Counted from the first letter of the stretch, positions 31,950-42,957 are shown. The stretch is 64,000 nt of DNA from a bacterium (GCA_021810905.1 JAJZQH010000006.1:116630-180629); one strand, 5' to 3'. Notes: generated by a model from the sequence alone, not told the origin. Made by a program: numbers and translations.

Positions 31950-33757
31950 AAAAGGAGATAAAAAAACTTCCTGAGCCGATCGTGTTCAAGAGCGAACGCG
32001 ATATGCCGCATTGCCCCGTATCCATGGCCAGCATGGAATGGAACGAAACCGGTTCGTGGCGTTACATGAGGCCGCGCTACGTAGAGCGTTCGCCCGCATG
32101 CCAGAACTCCTGCCCCACCGGAAACGACATCGAGGCATGGATTCGGCTGCTTGCGCTCGGACGTCTTAATGAAGCGTGGGAGGCCGCCACCCTTGAAAAC
32201 CCTTTCCCGGCCATAATGGGCCGCGTCTGTTTTCATCCCTGCATGACTGGATGCAATCGACGCGAACTCGGTGGAACCGTGAACATAGGAGCTCTGGAGC
32301 GGGCCCTCGGCGACGCGATGGGTGCAAAGCTCCCGCCCGCGGCGCCCTTCCTCAAACCGAGCGGTAAAAAAATCGCGGTCGTGGGCTCGGGTCCCGCCGG
32401 CCTCGCATGCGCTTATCACGCCGCGCGTATGGGTCATCGCGTAACCGTGTTCGAGCGCGCGCAAAAAGCAGGCGGGATGCTTCGCTACGGAATCCCGGCT
32501 TATCGCCTTCCGCACGATGTCCTCGACAGGGAGATGGAGCGGCTCGCGGCAATGGGCATTGAACTCCATACCGGGAAGCCCGTGGCAAACGCTTCGCATA
32601 TGCAGACGCTGCGGCAGGATTATACGGCCGTATTTCTCGCCACCGGCGCACACCGAGCAAAGACCGCCGGTTTTGAGAGCGAAAAATCGCCCGGCGTCAT
32701 GGCGGGTCTTGAGCTGCTGAGGCAGACGGCCGCGGGAAAACCCCCTCAGATCGGGAAAAGCGTACTGGTAATCGGCGGCGACGACACCGCCGTTGACACG
32801 GCGCGCACTGCACGGCGCCTGGGCTGCGAAGTCACTCTCATATATCGCCGCACGCGCGCGGAGATGCCGGCTTTTGAAAGTGAAGTGCGGGCTGCAGAAC
32901 AGGAAGGAATAAAGATCGAGTATTTGATGGCCCCCTCGAGGGCTGTAATTAAGGGCGGCCGCGCCATCGGCCTTGAATGCGTGCGCACGAAGCTCGGCGC
33001 TCCGGATGAATCCGGCCGGCGCAGGCCTGAACCTGTAAAAGATTCTGAGGTCGCGTTCGAATCGGACACGATTCTCACTGCAGTCGGCGAGGAGATAGAC
33101 ACGTCCATAATTCCTTCATCGCTCGCCATCGAAAGAGGAGCCATCAAGACGGGCGTCGGCGGCCGCACCGAATGGCACAACGTATTTGCCGGCGGCGACT
33201 TCACGATTGGCCCACGCACCGTCGTGGATGCCCTGGCCGCGGGAAAGCGCTCCGCCATCGCAATAGACTGCATGATCAGGGAAGAAGACGCCGCTGCAGC
33301 GCTGGAGAGCGCCAGCATATGCGGCAACGGTCCCGTGCTCATGAGCCGCTATATCGAGAAGGTCGCCGGAATTGAGCGACGCGTGGCGACGACATCGAAT
33401 ACCTGCATCCAGGACCGCGTGACCGTCTTCGGCGAGATCAACACCGCCTACTTCACGAGCAGCGAACCCGAATGCGCGCAGCTGCGCGAGGTGAGCGAGC
33501 GCCTTGGCAAGGATTCGTTCATCGAGGTGACGCTCCCGCTCTCCGATGCGGCGCGCGACCGCGAACTCAGGCGCTGTTTTCATTGCGGCCGCTGCACCGA
33601 ATGCGACAACTGCTATATCTATTGCCCGGACATCGCCATTGCAAAGAAGGTCGGAGGCTTTGAGTTCGACATGAATTTCTGCAAGGGTTGCGGAGTATGC
33701 AGCAAGGAATGTCCGCGATCGGCGATAGAGATGATTCCGGAGCCGACTGAATTCTAG
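31946..33757 (+). CDS. GltD-like FAD/NAD(P) oxidoreductase fused to a POR delta (2x[4Fe-4S]) domain
   Basis: 603 aa. Residues about 45-110 carry the N-terminal cluster region of glutamate synthase small subunits (CQNSCPTGNDIEAW, CFHPCMTGCNR). Residues about 130-450 hold the FAD site (VVGSGPAGLACAYHAARMG), a NAD(P) site (VIGGDDTAVDTARTARRLG) and AGGDFTIGPRTVVDA. Residues about 545-600 form a ferredoxin delta domain (CFHCGRCTECDNC, CKGCGVCSKECPRSA). The fusion would let the oxidoreductase pass electrons to NAD(P) directly instead of, or besides, free ferredoxin (inference). It lies between the gamma and alpha genes. Confidence 0.88.
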   Translation: MKKEIKKLPEPIVFKSERDMPHCPVSMASMEWNETGSWRYMRPRYVERSPACQNSCPTGNDIEAWIRLLALGRLNEAWEAATLENPFPAIMGRVCFHPCMTGCNRRELGGTVNIGALERALGDAMGAKLPPAAPFLKPSGKKIAVVGSGPAGLACAYHAARMGHRVTVFERAQKAGGMLRYGIPAYRLPHDVLDREMERLAAMGIELHTGKPVANASHMQTLRQDYTAVFLATGAHRAKTAGFESEKSPGVMAGLELLRQTAAGKPPQIGKSVLVIGGDDTAVDTARTARRLGCEVTLIYRRTRAEMPAFESEVRAAEQEGIKIEYLMAPSRAVIKGGRAIGLECVRTKLGAPDESGRRRPEPVKDSEVAFESDTILTAVGEEIDTSIIPSSLAIERGAIKTGVGGRTEWHNVFAGGDFTIGPRTVVDALAAGKRSAIAIDCMIREEDAAAALESASICGNGPVLMSRYIEKVAGIERRVATTSNTCIQDRVTVFGEINTAYFTSSEPECAQLREVSERLGKDSFIEVTLPLSDAARDRELRRCFHCGRCTECDNCYIYCPDIAIAKKVGGFEFDMNFCKGCGVCSKECPRSAIEMIPEPTEF

Positions 33758-33767
33758 TGAATGAAAA

Positions 33768-33890
33768 GTGGTACGTTAGTACGTTAGTACTTTGGTACGT
33801 TGGAAAAAAAACTGGTATAGTCCAAAGTTACAATTAAAACGTACCAACGTACCAACGTACCAACGTACCAATGTACCAACGTACCACTTG
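33768..33890. repeat. 8-bp-word element I with embedded promoter, before porA
   Basis: Left arm of GTACGTTA octamers (33771-33800), core with CTGGTATAGTCC, right arm of five or six ACGTACCA octamers (about 33839-33886). TTGGTA (33792-33797), 18 nt, TATAGT (33816-33821) repeats the promoter geometry of element C exactly, although the genes differ. It gives porA-porB their own promoter. Confidence 0.7.
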
Positions 33891-33910
33891 AATTCAACCA
33901 AGGATAGACA

Positions 33911-35086
33911 ATGTCTGTCACCGAAGTCATCATGGGCAATCACGCAGCGTCTGAAGGAGTGAGGCTGGCGCGCACACAGGTTATTGCGGCCTACCCCATC
34001 ACTCCGCAGACGCAGATCGTCGAAAAACTTTCAGAGATGTGCGCGCGCGGCGAATTGCCCGCGCGTTTCATAAAGGTGGAATCCGAACACTCAGCCATGG
34101 CGTGTTGCCTCGCCGCCTCACAGGCGGGCGCGCGGGCGTTCACGGCCACGTCGTCGCAGGGGCTGGCGCTCATGCACGAGCTTCTATTCTGGACTGCATA
34201 CGGGCGCCTGCCCGTCGTGATGGCGAACGTAAACCGCGCGATGGCCCCGGGCTGGAACATCTGGAACGACCAGACAGATTCGCTGGCGCAACGCGACACG
34301 GGCTGGATACAGATCTACTGCGAGACGAACCAGGAAGTGCTGGATACGGTGTTGATGGCCTTCCGCCTTGCAGAAACAGTGGATCTGCCGGTCATGCTGG
34401 TCTACGATGCCTTCATCCTCTCCCACACGTACGAACCCGTGGAGATACCCGACCAGAAAGAAGCGGACCGCTTTCTCCCATCGCGCAAGGCCAAGTTCAA
34501 GATCGACACATCCGCCCCGCGCGCCTTCAATCCCCTCGTCGGCGCCGAACATTACATGGAGTTCAGGCACATAATGGAACAAGCGCACGAGGAGGCCAAG
34601 CGCGCTTACAAAGACATCGCTCGAGACTTCTCAAAGAAATTTCATCGCAGCTATGACGTCATGGAGCTCGTACACGCAGACGACTCGGAAATAATCATCG
34701 TGACGAGCGGATCGATTACCTCCACAGCCAGAGTAGCCATAAGAGAGCTGCGCGAAAAAGGAGAGAAAGCGGGTCTCCTGAAGATGCGGATGTTGAGACC
34801 ATTCCCGACGGAGATGCTCCGCGAGGCGGTTGGCAATTCCGGCGCGGGCAAACGCATCACAAAACTTGCTGTCCTCGACCGCGACATCAGCCACGGCGCC
34901 GGCGGAATATGGGCGCAGGAGATAAAGGCCGCGCTTGCAGGCGTGCCGAACGCACCGCAGGTCTTTCCGTTCCACATTGGTCTGGGAGGCCGCGACGTGA
35001 CTACGGAATCGATTATCGAGGCATATGATTACGCGAAGCAGCACGAGCGCCCCGAGCGCGCCGTGTGGATAGGGCTCAAGAAATGA
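33911..35086 (+). CDS. porA: 2-oxoacid:ferredoxin oxidoreductase alpha subunit
   Basis: 391 aa. VIMGNHAASEGVRLARTQVIAAYPITPQTQI at the N-terminus, the substrate-side EHSAMACCLAASQAGARAFTATSSQGLALM, and the C-terminal transketolase-like domain (IIVTSGSITSTARVAIREL, MRMLRPFPTEML, VLDRDISHGAGG). Typical of the PorA chain of four-subunit enzymes. AAGGA at 33900-33904 is its ribosome-binding site. Confidence 0.94.
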   Translation: MSVTEVIMGNHAASEGVRLARTQVIAAYPITPQTQIVEKLSEMCARGELPARFIKVESEHSAMACCLAASQAGARAFTATSSQGLALMHELLFWTAYGRLPVVMANVNRAMAPGWNIWNDQTDSLAQRDTGWIQIYCETNQEVLDTVLMAFRLAETVDLPVMLVYDAFILSHTYEPVEIPDQKEADRFLPSRKAKFKIDTSAPRAFNPLVGAEHYMEFRHIMEQAHEEAKRAYKDIARDFSKKFHRSYDVMELVHADDSEIIIVTSGSITSTARVAIRELREKGEKAGLLKMRMLRPFPTEMLREAVGNSGAGKRITKLAVLDRDISHGAGGIWAQEIKAALAGVPNAPQVFPFHIGLGGRDVTTESIIEAYDYAKQHERPERAVWIGLKK

Positions 35087-35092
35087 GGCATG

Positions 35093-35185
35093 GTTCGTGG
35101 ATCGTTGTTCGTGGATCGTGGATCGTAATAACCTGAGGGTGTTACGAACCACGAAACACGAACCACGAAACACGCATCACGATTC
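35093..35185. repeat. Heptad-word element J, between porA and porB
   Basis: Left arm GTTCGTG/GATCGTT words, five in phase (35093-35127). Core of 16 nt. Right arm ACGAACC/ACGAAAC words, six in phase (35144-35185), the reverse complement type of the left. Confidence 0.8.
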
Positions 35186-35194
35186 CGGGTACTC

Positions 35195-36109
35195 ATGAAT
35201 ACCGATCCTCTAGTATGCGGACAAGGCACTGAACCTCAGCAGTATGAGCAGCGCGAGCTTATGACGTCCGGGCATCTCGCCTGCCCCGGATGCGGCGCGG
35301 CTATGGCCATGCGCCTGGCGCTCAAGGCGATGGGACCGGACACGGTGGTGGTGATACCTGCATCATGCTGGGCGATCATTCCAGGGCCATTCCCTTATTC
35401 GAATCTCAAGACGCCGCTCATGCATACCGCCTTCGAGACTACGGGCGCCGCGATCTCGGGCGTACGGGCCGCGCTGGATCTCCAGGGAAAGGAATCGACG
35501 CAGGTCATGGGCTGGGCCGGAGACGGAGGTACCTTCGATATCGGCTTGCAGTCGCTCTCCGCAGCCGCCGAGCGCAATGAGAATGTGCTCTACGTCTGTT
35601 ACGATAACGAAGCGTACATGAATACTGGCATACAGCGCTCGGGCGCCACGCCGCAGTACGCATGGACCACAACCACGCCCACGGATCATCCCAAGGACGA
35701 GGCCAAAAAAAATATCGACCGGATCATGGCGGCTCATTGCATACCCTACGTCGCTACGACTACCTCGGGCCATCCGCACGACCTCATGGCTAAATTCGCC
35801 AAGGCACGCGATATCCGCGGTTTCCGGTTCATCCACGTTCTCTGTTCCTGCACCGCGGGATGGAAGATAGACTCCGCGTTATCGGTAGAGGTGATGCGAC
35901 TTGCCGTTGACTGTGGTCTTTTTCCGCTCTACGAAGTGGAAGACGGCATTCACTATACAATTAACGTACAGCCAAAAGGCGCTTCGCTTAAAGATTACCT
36001 GATGAGGCAGGGCCGATTCCGCCACATGTCCGACGAACACGTGGCGTCGCTGCAGCGCCAGATAGAGCGCGAGTGGACGTGGCTAGAAAAACAAACACGT
36101 GATTCGTAA
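35195..36109 (+). CDS. porB: 2-oxoacid:ferredoxin oxidoreductase beta subunit
   Basis: 304 aa. The TPP-binding chain: LACPGCGAAMAMRLALKA with cluster cysteines, ASCWAIIPGPFPYS, the TPP motif MGWAGDGGTFDIGLQ and VCYDNEAYMNTGIQRSG, then LCSCTAGW. The last four codons and the stop (TRDS, TAA) are written in the first words of heptad element K, so the repeat has reached into the reading frame. Confidence 0.95.
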   Translation: MNTDPLVCGQGTEPQQYEQRELMTSGHLACPGCGAAMAMRLALKAMGPDTVVVIPASCWAIIPGPFPYSNLKTPLMHTAFETTGAAISGVRAALDLQGKESTQVMGWAGDGGTFDIGLQSLSAAAERNENVLYVCYDNEAYMNTGIQRSGATPQYAWTTTTPTDHPKDEAKKNIDRIMAAHCIPYVATTTSGHPHDLMAKFAKARDIRGFRFIHVLCSCTAGWKIDSALSVEVMRLAVDCGLFPLYEVEDGIHYTINVQPKGASLKDYLMRQGRFRHMSDEHVASLQRQIEREWTWLEKQTRDS

Positions 36110-36186
36110 ATCGGGGTTCGTGGATCGTTAAATCGCCCTAGTATTTGAGGCCTTTACGAAACACGATTCACGAACAACGAACCACG
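36098..36186. repeat. Heptad-word element K, between porB and add
   Basis: Left arm CGTGATT, CGTAAAT, CGGGGTT, CGTGGAT, CGTTAAA (36098-36132) overlaps the porB stop. Core contains CCCTAGTATTTGAGGCC. Right arm ACGAAAC, ACGATTC, ACGAACA, ACGAACC (36156-36183) is complementary in type. Confidence 0.78.
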
Positions 36187-36195
36187 TAGAACAAG

Positions 36196-37416
36196 ATGAC
36201 GACTTATTCGCACGAATTCCTCAAAGCCATACCCAAGACGGACCTTCACGTTCATCTGGACGGGAGCCTGCGCGTCTCGACTATTATAGAGATAGCGAAG
36301 GCGCAAAAGATAACGCTGCCCTCATATGACGAGGAGGCGCTGCGCTCGCTGGTCTTCAAGGATCGTTACGCCAACCTCAGGGAATATCTGCAGGGCTTCC
36401 AGTATACGGTGGCGGTGATGCAGACGCCCGAGGCGCTCGAACGCGTGGCTTACGAACTGGCGCTCGACAATTTCGCAGAAGGTGTCCGCTACATAGAACC
36501 GCGTTTTGCGCCGCAACTGCACGCCAACGCGGCGATGTCCGCGGGCGACGTGCTCGCCAGCGTCAACCGCGGACTCGAGCGCGCGCGCCGCGAGATCAAC
36601 GCGCGCTCCGAAATATCCGGCGGGGATGAACCGGCATTCGAATACGGCATCATCGGGTGCGCCATGCGCATGTTCACCGGCGAATTTCCGGGCTACTACC
36701 GGAGGCTCGTGGAAATCCATCCGGACATGCCGGAGGAGGAGATGCATGAGCTGGCTTCGCTCGACCTGGTTCGCGCGCTTGTCAAGGCGAGGGATGAACA
36801 CGGCATCCCGATAGCGGGATTTGACCTGGCCGGAGCCGAGCGCGGCCATCCCGCTGAAGTCCACCGTCAGGCGTACGACCTGGCGCTCAAGCACTTCCTC
36901 AAAAAGACGGTCCACGCGGGCGAGGATTACGGCCCCGCCTCCATCTTCCAGGCGATAACCGACTGCCACGCGGACAGAATCGGCCACGGCACGCACGTAT
37001 TCGATGCTGCCCTGGTGGATCTTCCCGATGAGAAAGAGCGTTCGCGATACGTGCGAGCGCTCTGGCAATACATTGCGGATCGAAGGATCACTATCGAGGT
37101 CTGTCTCACGTCGAACCTGCAGACCATGCCTCAGCTCAAAAGCATAAAAGACCATCCGTTCGCGCACATGCTGGAGAAGAATCTGTCCGTGACCTTCTGC
37201 ACCGATAACCGGCTCGTCTCGCACACATCCGTCACGGGCGAAATAGATCTCGCTGTTTCGAATTTCACGATAGCGCCGCGAGACCTCAAGGATCTCATAA
37301 TCTACGGATTCAAGAGGAGCTTCTTCCCCGGCGACTACCTGGAAAAACGTGAGTATGTGAGGAAGGTAATCGATTACTACGAAGAGATGGAGAAGAAACA
37401 CGGAATAACTGGATAG
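36196..37416 (+). CDS. add: Adenosine deaminase family protein
   Basis: 406 aa amidohydrolase-fold enzyme. Metal and catalytic residues: KTDLHVHLDGSLR (H-x-H), HAGEDYGP (Glu proton donor), ADRIGHGTHV (His) and a final Asp in FCTDNRLVSHTS. Classical enzymes have D-D or D-x-P after that Asp; D-N-R-L is seen in a subgroup. The substrate may be adenosine, or possibly aminofutalosine of the menaquinone pathway, as proposed for some relatives (inference). It is longer than the usual 330-350 aa because of an insert at about residues 135-190. Confidence 0.88.
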   Translation: MTTYSHEFLKAIPKTDLHVHLDGSLRVSTIIEIAKAQKITLPSYDEEALRSLVFKDRYANLREYLQGFQYTVAVMQTPEALERVAYELALDNFAEGVRYIEPRFAPQLHANAAMSAGDVLASVNRGLERARREINARSEISGGDEPAFEYGIIGCAMRMFTGEFPGYYRRLVEIHPDMPEEEMHELASLDLVRALVKARDEHGIPIAGFDLAGAERGHPAEVHRQAYDLALKHFLKKTVHAGEDYGPASIFQAITDCHADRIGHGTHVFDAALVDLPDEKERSRYVRALWQYIADRRITIEVCLTSNLQTMPQLKSIKDHPFAHMLEKNLSVTFCTDNRLVSHTSVTGEIDLAVSNFTIAPRDLKDLIIYGFKRSFFPGDYLEKREYVRKVIDYYEEMEKKHGITG

Positions 37417-37419
37417 CTG

Positions 37420-37524
37420 CAAGCAACGCAAGCAAGGCGAGAAACGCGTGAAAAACAAGTTGATTCTTTAAGGCTGACTATCAAATTTGCTTGCGTTGCT
37501 TGCGTTGCTTGCGTTGCTTGCGTT
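37420..37524. repeat. 9-bp-word element M, between add and the VKOR-DsbA gene
   Basis: Left arm CAAGCAACG, CAAGCAAGG, CGAGAAACG (37420-37446). Core with AAAACAAGTTGATT (37452-37465), shared with elements E and F. Right arm GCTTGCGTT four times exactly (37489-37524), complementary to the left words. It separates convergent genes. Confidence 0.8.
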
Positions 37525-37528
37525 GCTT

Positions 37529-38758
37529 CTACTTTGTACCTTCCCTGTTTTTCTTTATCTCCTCTTTCACCACCGCCTGCAGGAATTTGGGGTCGCGCCA
37601 GTAGCGCAATTTTCTGCCGTTTATGAATATCGACGGCGTGCCGTTCACGTAAATCGCCTTGGCCGCCGTGATGTCGGAACGCACGCGATTGTCCGTGTCC
37701 GCAGAGTTGATGCAGGCCATGAATTCGTCCCGATTCCATCCGCGCTTTTCCGCGAGTCTGATGACGGCGGCCTCCGACAACTGTTTCTGGTTTCTGAAAA
37801 GTTCGTCGTGATACGGCCAGAACGCCCCACGCTCCGCCGCGCAAACGCCCGCCTTGGCGGCGAGGCAGGCGTATTGATGCATCGGCATCTTCAGCGCGTC
37901 GTTGCAAGCGTTATCGAGCGGGTAATTTACGAAATAGAAAGCCACGTCGTTGTGGAATTCCTGCAAAAACGGTTTGACGCTGAACGCAGCCATCCTGCAG
38001 AACGGACACTGGAACTCGCTGAACTCAATTATCTTAATGGGCGCCTTTGGATTTCCCCAGACCGGCCAGCTGGGATCGATTTTGATATCGTGCAGCGATT
38101 GCATATAGAAGGCCTTGACCTTCTCGTCCACGCTGGCGCTATCCGGCCCCTGAGCACCGCGCCCCTGGATCGCAGCCGCAGTACCCCAACCTATCAGAAA
38201 AATGGCGATCACCACCGCGGCATGACCTATGATCTTGGGCGCAAAGCCAAGGTTCGTCTGACGGCCGAAGGCCGCGCGAATATAATCTCCGATAAATTTG
38301 CCGATTCCTGCTATCGGAATGCCAAGCGCAGCGAAGAGGAAGATGAAGAGCGCCAGGTTGGCCGCATACATCCCGATGCATTCTATGCACCATACGCCCA
38401 GCACGACGGCGGAAACGTATGCAAGCCACATGCTGAAAGCGATCCCGCCCACAGACATGAACCAGGCGGCGGCGACGGAGGCAACCCTGTCGCGTTTGGA
38501 AAACCGCGCCACAATCGCCAGCAGTCCAATGGCCAGGTAATAGCAGAGGCCCCACCATGCAGTGGGAACGCCGAAAATTTCCGAGTAAGAGCTGGCATTG
38601 ACGACGTCGCAGTTGATCTTCTCGCTTACGACGCAGAAGCTCTGCTGCTCCAGCCCCCGGCTCAGTATCCTCACGTGTTGAACGGTTGAGACTATCGAGA
38701 ATGCAGCGCCGATAAGCGCCGCGACGACGGCGATATTTAGTGCCCATCTCTTCATCAT
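37529..38758 (-). CDS. VKOR-DsbA type thiol oxidoreductase fusion
   Basis: 409 aa inner-membrane protein. Residues about 1-200 are a vitamin K epoxide reductase domain with several helices, the loop cysteines in FCVVSEKINCDVV and the quinone-side C-x2-C (GVWCIECIGMY). A periplasmic DsbA-like thioredoxin domain follows (FSEFQCPFCRMAAF; C-P-F-C), with NGTPSIFINGRKL as the cis-Pro loop. One polypeptide thus makes disulfides and is reoxidised by quinone. GGGGGA precedes ATG 38758. The Rrf2 regulator gene lies 16 nt upstream, so both are probably co-regulated. Confidence 0.92.
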   Translation of the reverse strand: MMKRWALNIAVVAALIGAAFSIVSTVQHVRILSRGLEQQSFCVVSEKINCDVVNASSYSEIFGVPTAWWGLCYYLAIGLLAIVARFSKRDRVASVAAAWFMSVGGIAFSMWLAYVSAVVLGVWCIECIGMYAANLALFIFLFAALGIPIAGIGKFIGDYIRAAFGRQTNLGFAPKIIGHAAVVIAIFLIGWGTAAAIQGRGAQGPDSASVDEKVKAFYMQSLHDIKIDPSWPVWGNPKAPIKIIEFSEFQCPFCRMAAFSVKPFLQEFHNDVAFYFVNYPLDNACNDALKMPMHQYACLAAKAGVCAAERGAFWPYHDELFRNQKQLSEAAVIRLAEKRGWNRDEFMACINSADTDNRVRSDITAAKAIYVNGTPSIFINGRKLRYWRDPKFLQAVVKEEIKKNREGTK

Positions 38759-38774
38759 GTCCCCCGTAAAGGCG

Positions 38775-39182
38775 TTATTTACCCAAGTCGGCCACGAGAC
38801 GGTCGAAGGTGACGCCCTTGAGAAATTCGATAGATCTCTGTTGCAGCTCCCGCAGATATGGAACCACGGTGCATCTCTCAACCATCTCGCATCCGTGCGC
38901 CGGATCCAGGCATTCGTTGAACGCCAGTTCCTGATCCATTGCATGGAAGACGTCGTAAAGCGAAATACTGGCCGGCAATACCGCCAGCCTGTAACCTCCG
39001 CGAGGACCAGGAAGAGACTCTACAAGCCCGGCGCGCACGAGTTTGGGCAGTATGAGCGCAAGAAAATTCACGGGAATGCGGAACTCGTCCGCAACCGTTT
39101 TCTTGGAGAGGACCTCGCCGTCGTGCGATGCGAGAATCACCATCGCACGCAAACCGTAATCGAGCTCACGTGAGATCTGCAT
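38775..39182 (-). CDS. Rrf2-family regulator with iron-sulfur cysteines
   Basis: 135 aa. Winged helix (LDYGLRAMVILASHDGEVL, IPVNFLALILPKLVRAGLVES, GPRGGYRL) and the cluster cysteines C-x6-C-x5-C in CLDPAHGCEMVERC, as in IscR/RsrR/NsrR. It likely senses redox state, NO or Fe-S status. The start is 13 nt after the rpoD stop and it is followed by the VKOR-DsbA gene. It may therefore be transcribed both with rpoD and alone. No iscSU genes are near, so it is probably not IscR itself. Confidence 0.9.
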   Translation of the reverse strand: MQISRELDYGLRAMVILASHDGEVLSKKTVADEFRIPVNFLALILPKLVRAGLVESLPGPRGGYRLAVLPASISLYDVFHAMDQELAFNECLDPAHGCEMVERCTVVPYLRELQQRSIEFLKGVTFDRLVADLGK

Positions 39183-39195
39183 ATAGACGCCTCAT

Positions 39196-40974
<1,779 letters not shown>

Positions 40975-41037
40975 GTTTTCTCCCTTTTGCGTTCTGCGAA
41001 AATACCGGCGAATCTTTCGCAGGACAACGAGTGATCA

Positions 41038-42855
41038 TTATTGTGTCCGAACTTTTTCGACGAGCGATTTTTTTTCCGCAAGCAGCGCGAACAGCCGCTC
41101 GTCATCCCCTTCACCCTCAGCGCGCCTGATGTCTTCGTTGATCGCTTCCATGCGCGCCATCACGGGCCGGGATGAAATGCGCGAGACGCAATCCTTCACG
41201 AGGCGCGCGAGTTCTCCCTGTTCCACGGCGATTTCGTCCACTGCAAGTGCCCGCAGCTGCGACGCGAGTTCTTCGTCTTCCAGCGAATCGATCAGTCCGC
41301 CCATATTCACGCTCGCATCCGATTCGACCGACTGCCAGGCATCCCACAACAGCTTTGCCGCCGTCCTGCACCATTCATCAACGAAGCTTGCCGGCCCGAT
41401 CTCCGAAAAGGCCTTGGGGGCCATCGACGGATCTGCTAGCAGAGCCGCGATCAGCAGCCTCTCCGCCGCGCGATCGGCATCCCCTTCCGTAGCCGTTCGC
41501 GAATCCGCCCGCGGCGCCTTCGCAAGCGCTGGAACCTGCGGTGCGCCTTCGCGCTCGAGCATCTTTATCAGGCTTGCGTCGTCCACGTCCACGCGCCGCG
41601 ATACGTACTGCCTGAGCACCGACTGTTCTACCGGATCGACGACCTTGCGCAAAAAAGGCGCGATGCGTGAAATTGCCGCGAGCTTGCCCGCGGAATCGAG
41701 CCCCGTGCTTGCGATCGTCTGTTCGACGAAGTGTTCAAAGAGCGGCTTCGCGCGCTCGACGCGCTTTTCAAATTCCTTCGCTCCCTCTTGCCTCACCAGC
41801 GTATCCGGATCGTGGCCCGTGGGCAGTACGACGACCCTTGGCGCAAGCCCCGATTCGATGAAGAGCGGAAGCGCGCGAATCGCGGCGCGCTGACCGGCCT
41901 CGTCTCCGTCGAAGACGAGAATCATGTTGGTCGTGAGCCTTCTCAGCAACGCAACGTGCCCCTCAGTGAGCGCGGTTCCCAGCGGCGCAGCCACATTTTC
42001 AATACCTGCCTGGTGGAGGGCGATGAAATCCATGTACCCTTCAACCAGCACCACCGAATCCTTCGACCTGATTGCCTGAGCCGATCGATCGAGTCCGTAG
42101 ACGCAGTTCGACTTGTGATAGATCGGAGAGTCCGGGGAATTCAGATATTTCGCCCCTTTCTCCTTCTCGGAACCTCCTTCAAGATAACGGCCTCCGAAAC
42201 CCAGCACTTCGCCTCTCGAGGAGAGGATCGGGAAGATCAGCCTGTGCCTGAAAAAATCGTACTGGCCTCCGCCCTGTCTCGCCTTGAGCAGCCCCAGCTC
42301 CACGGCGAGTTTTACGGGCGCGCCCTTTTGCTCCAGATGGCGCAGCAGAGCGTCCCAGCTGTCATCGGCATATCCCAGAAAATGTTGCTTGAAAATTTCA
42401 GAAATGATTCCGCGTGACGCAAGATACTCGCGGGCGCGGGCCCCGCGCAGGGGGTCGGCCAGCGCTGCCTGGAAATGCTCCATTGCGATCTGGTTGACCC
42501 TCAAGAGCTGCTTGCGATGAACGGCCTGCGCGTCCATGGCTGCCCGCTCGGAAGGGGCCATATCAGGGGAAGGGAGCGTGACGCCCGCCCTTGCAGCAAG
42601 CGACTCCACTGCCTCCTGGAAGGATAACCCTTCAAATTTCATGAGGAATTTGAACGCATCCCCGCCTTCTCCGCAGCCGAAGCAGTGGTATATCCCCTTT
42701 TCATCGTTGACGTTAAAGGAGGGGGTCTTCTCGTTATGAAACGGACAAAGCCCCTTGAACCCACGCCCGGCGCGCTTGAGCGGAATGCGTTCGCCTATCA
42801 GCGCCGACATGGAGATCCGATCCCTGATCTCGTTGAGGATAGATTTATCGTACAT
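41038..42855 (-). CDS. dnaG: DNA primase
   Basis: 605 aa. A CHC2 zinc module (LCPFHNEKTPSF, HCFGCGEGGD, residues about 37-65), the catalytic core with a Toprim domain (VVLVEGYMDFIALHQAG, ILVFDGDEAGQRAAIRAL), and a C-terminal helicase-binding domain that is low in conservation. It lies between yqeY and rpoD. The leader is the right-hand end of heptad element L, and no Shine-Dalgarno is visible. Confidence 0.96.
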   Translation of the reverse strand: MYDKSILNEIRDRISMSALIGERIPLKRAGRGFKGLCPFHNEKTPSFNVNDEKGIYHCFGCGEGGDAFKFLMKFEGLSFQEAVESLAARAGVTLPSPDMAPSERAAMDAQAVHRKQLLRVNQIAMEHFQAALADPLRGARAREYLASRGIISEIFKQHFLGYADDSWDALLRHLEQKGAPVKLAVELGLLKARQGGGQYDFFRHRLIFPILSSRGEVLGFGGRYLEGGSEKEKGAKYLNSPDSPIYHKSNCVYGLDRSAQAIRSKDSVVLVEGYMDFIALHQAGIENVAAPLGTALTEGHVALLRRLTTNMILVFDGDEAGQRAAIRALPLFIESGLAPRVVVLPTGHDPDTLVRQEGAKEFEKRVERAKPLFEHFVEQTIASTGLDSAGKLAAISRIAPFLRKVVDPVEQSVLRQYVSRRVDVDDASLIKMLEREGAPQVPALAKAPRADSRTATEGDADRAAERLLIAALLADPSMAPKAFSEIGPASFVDEWCRTAAKLLWDAWQSVESDASVNMGGLIDSLEDEELASQLRALAVDEIAVEQGELARLVKDCVSRISSRPVMARMEAINEDIRRAEGEGDDERLFALLAEKKSLVEKVRTQ

Positions 42856-42864
42856 TGAATATAC

Positions 42865-42957
42865 GTGATTGGTGAACTGTGATTAGTGATTAGTGATCGG
42901 CAACATCTGGATTATCACAAGATTTACTGATCACCAATCACTGATCACTAATCACGG
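42865..42957. repeat. Heptad-word element L, between yqeY and dnaG
   Basis: Left arm GTGATTG, GTGAACT, GTGATTA, GTGATTA, GTGATCG (42865-42899), core about 28 nt, right arm TGATCAC, CAATCAC, TGATCAC, TAATCAC (42928-42955). The arms are complementary. The yqeY stop codon (TGA, 42954-42952) is part of the last word. Confidence 0.82.
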
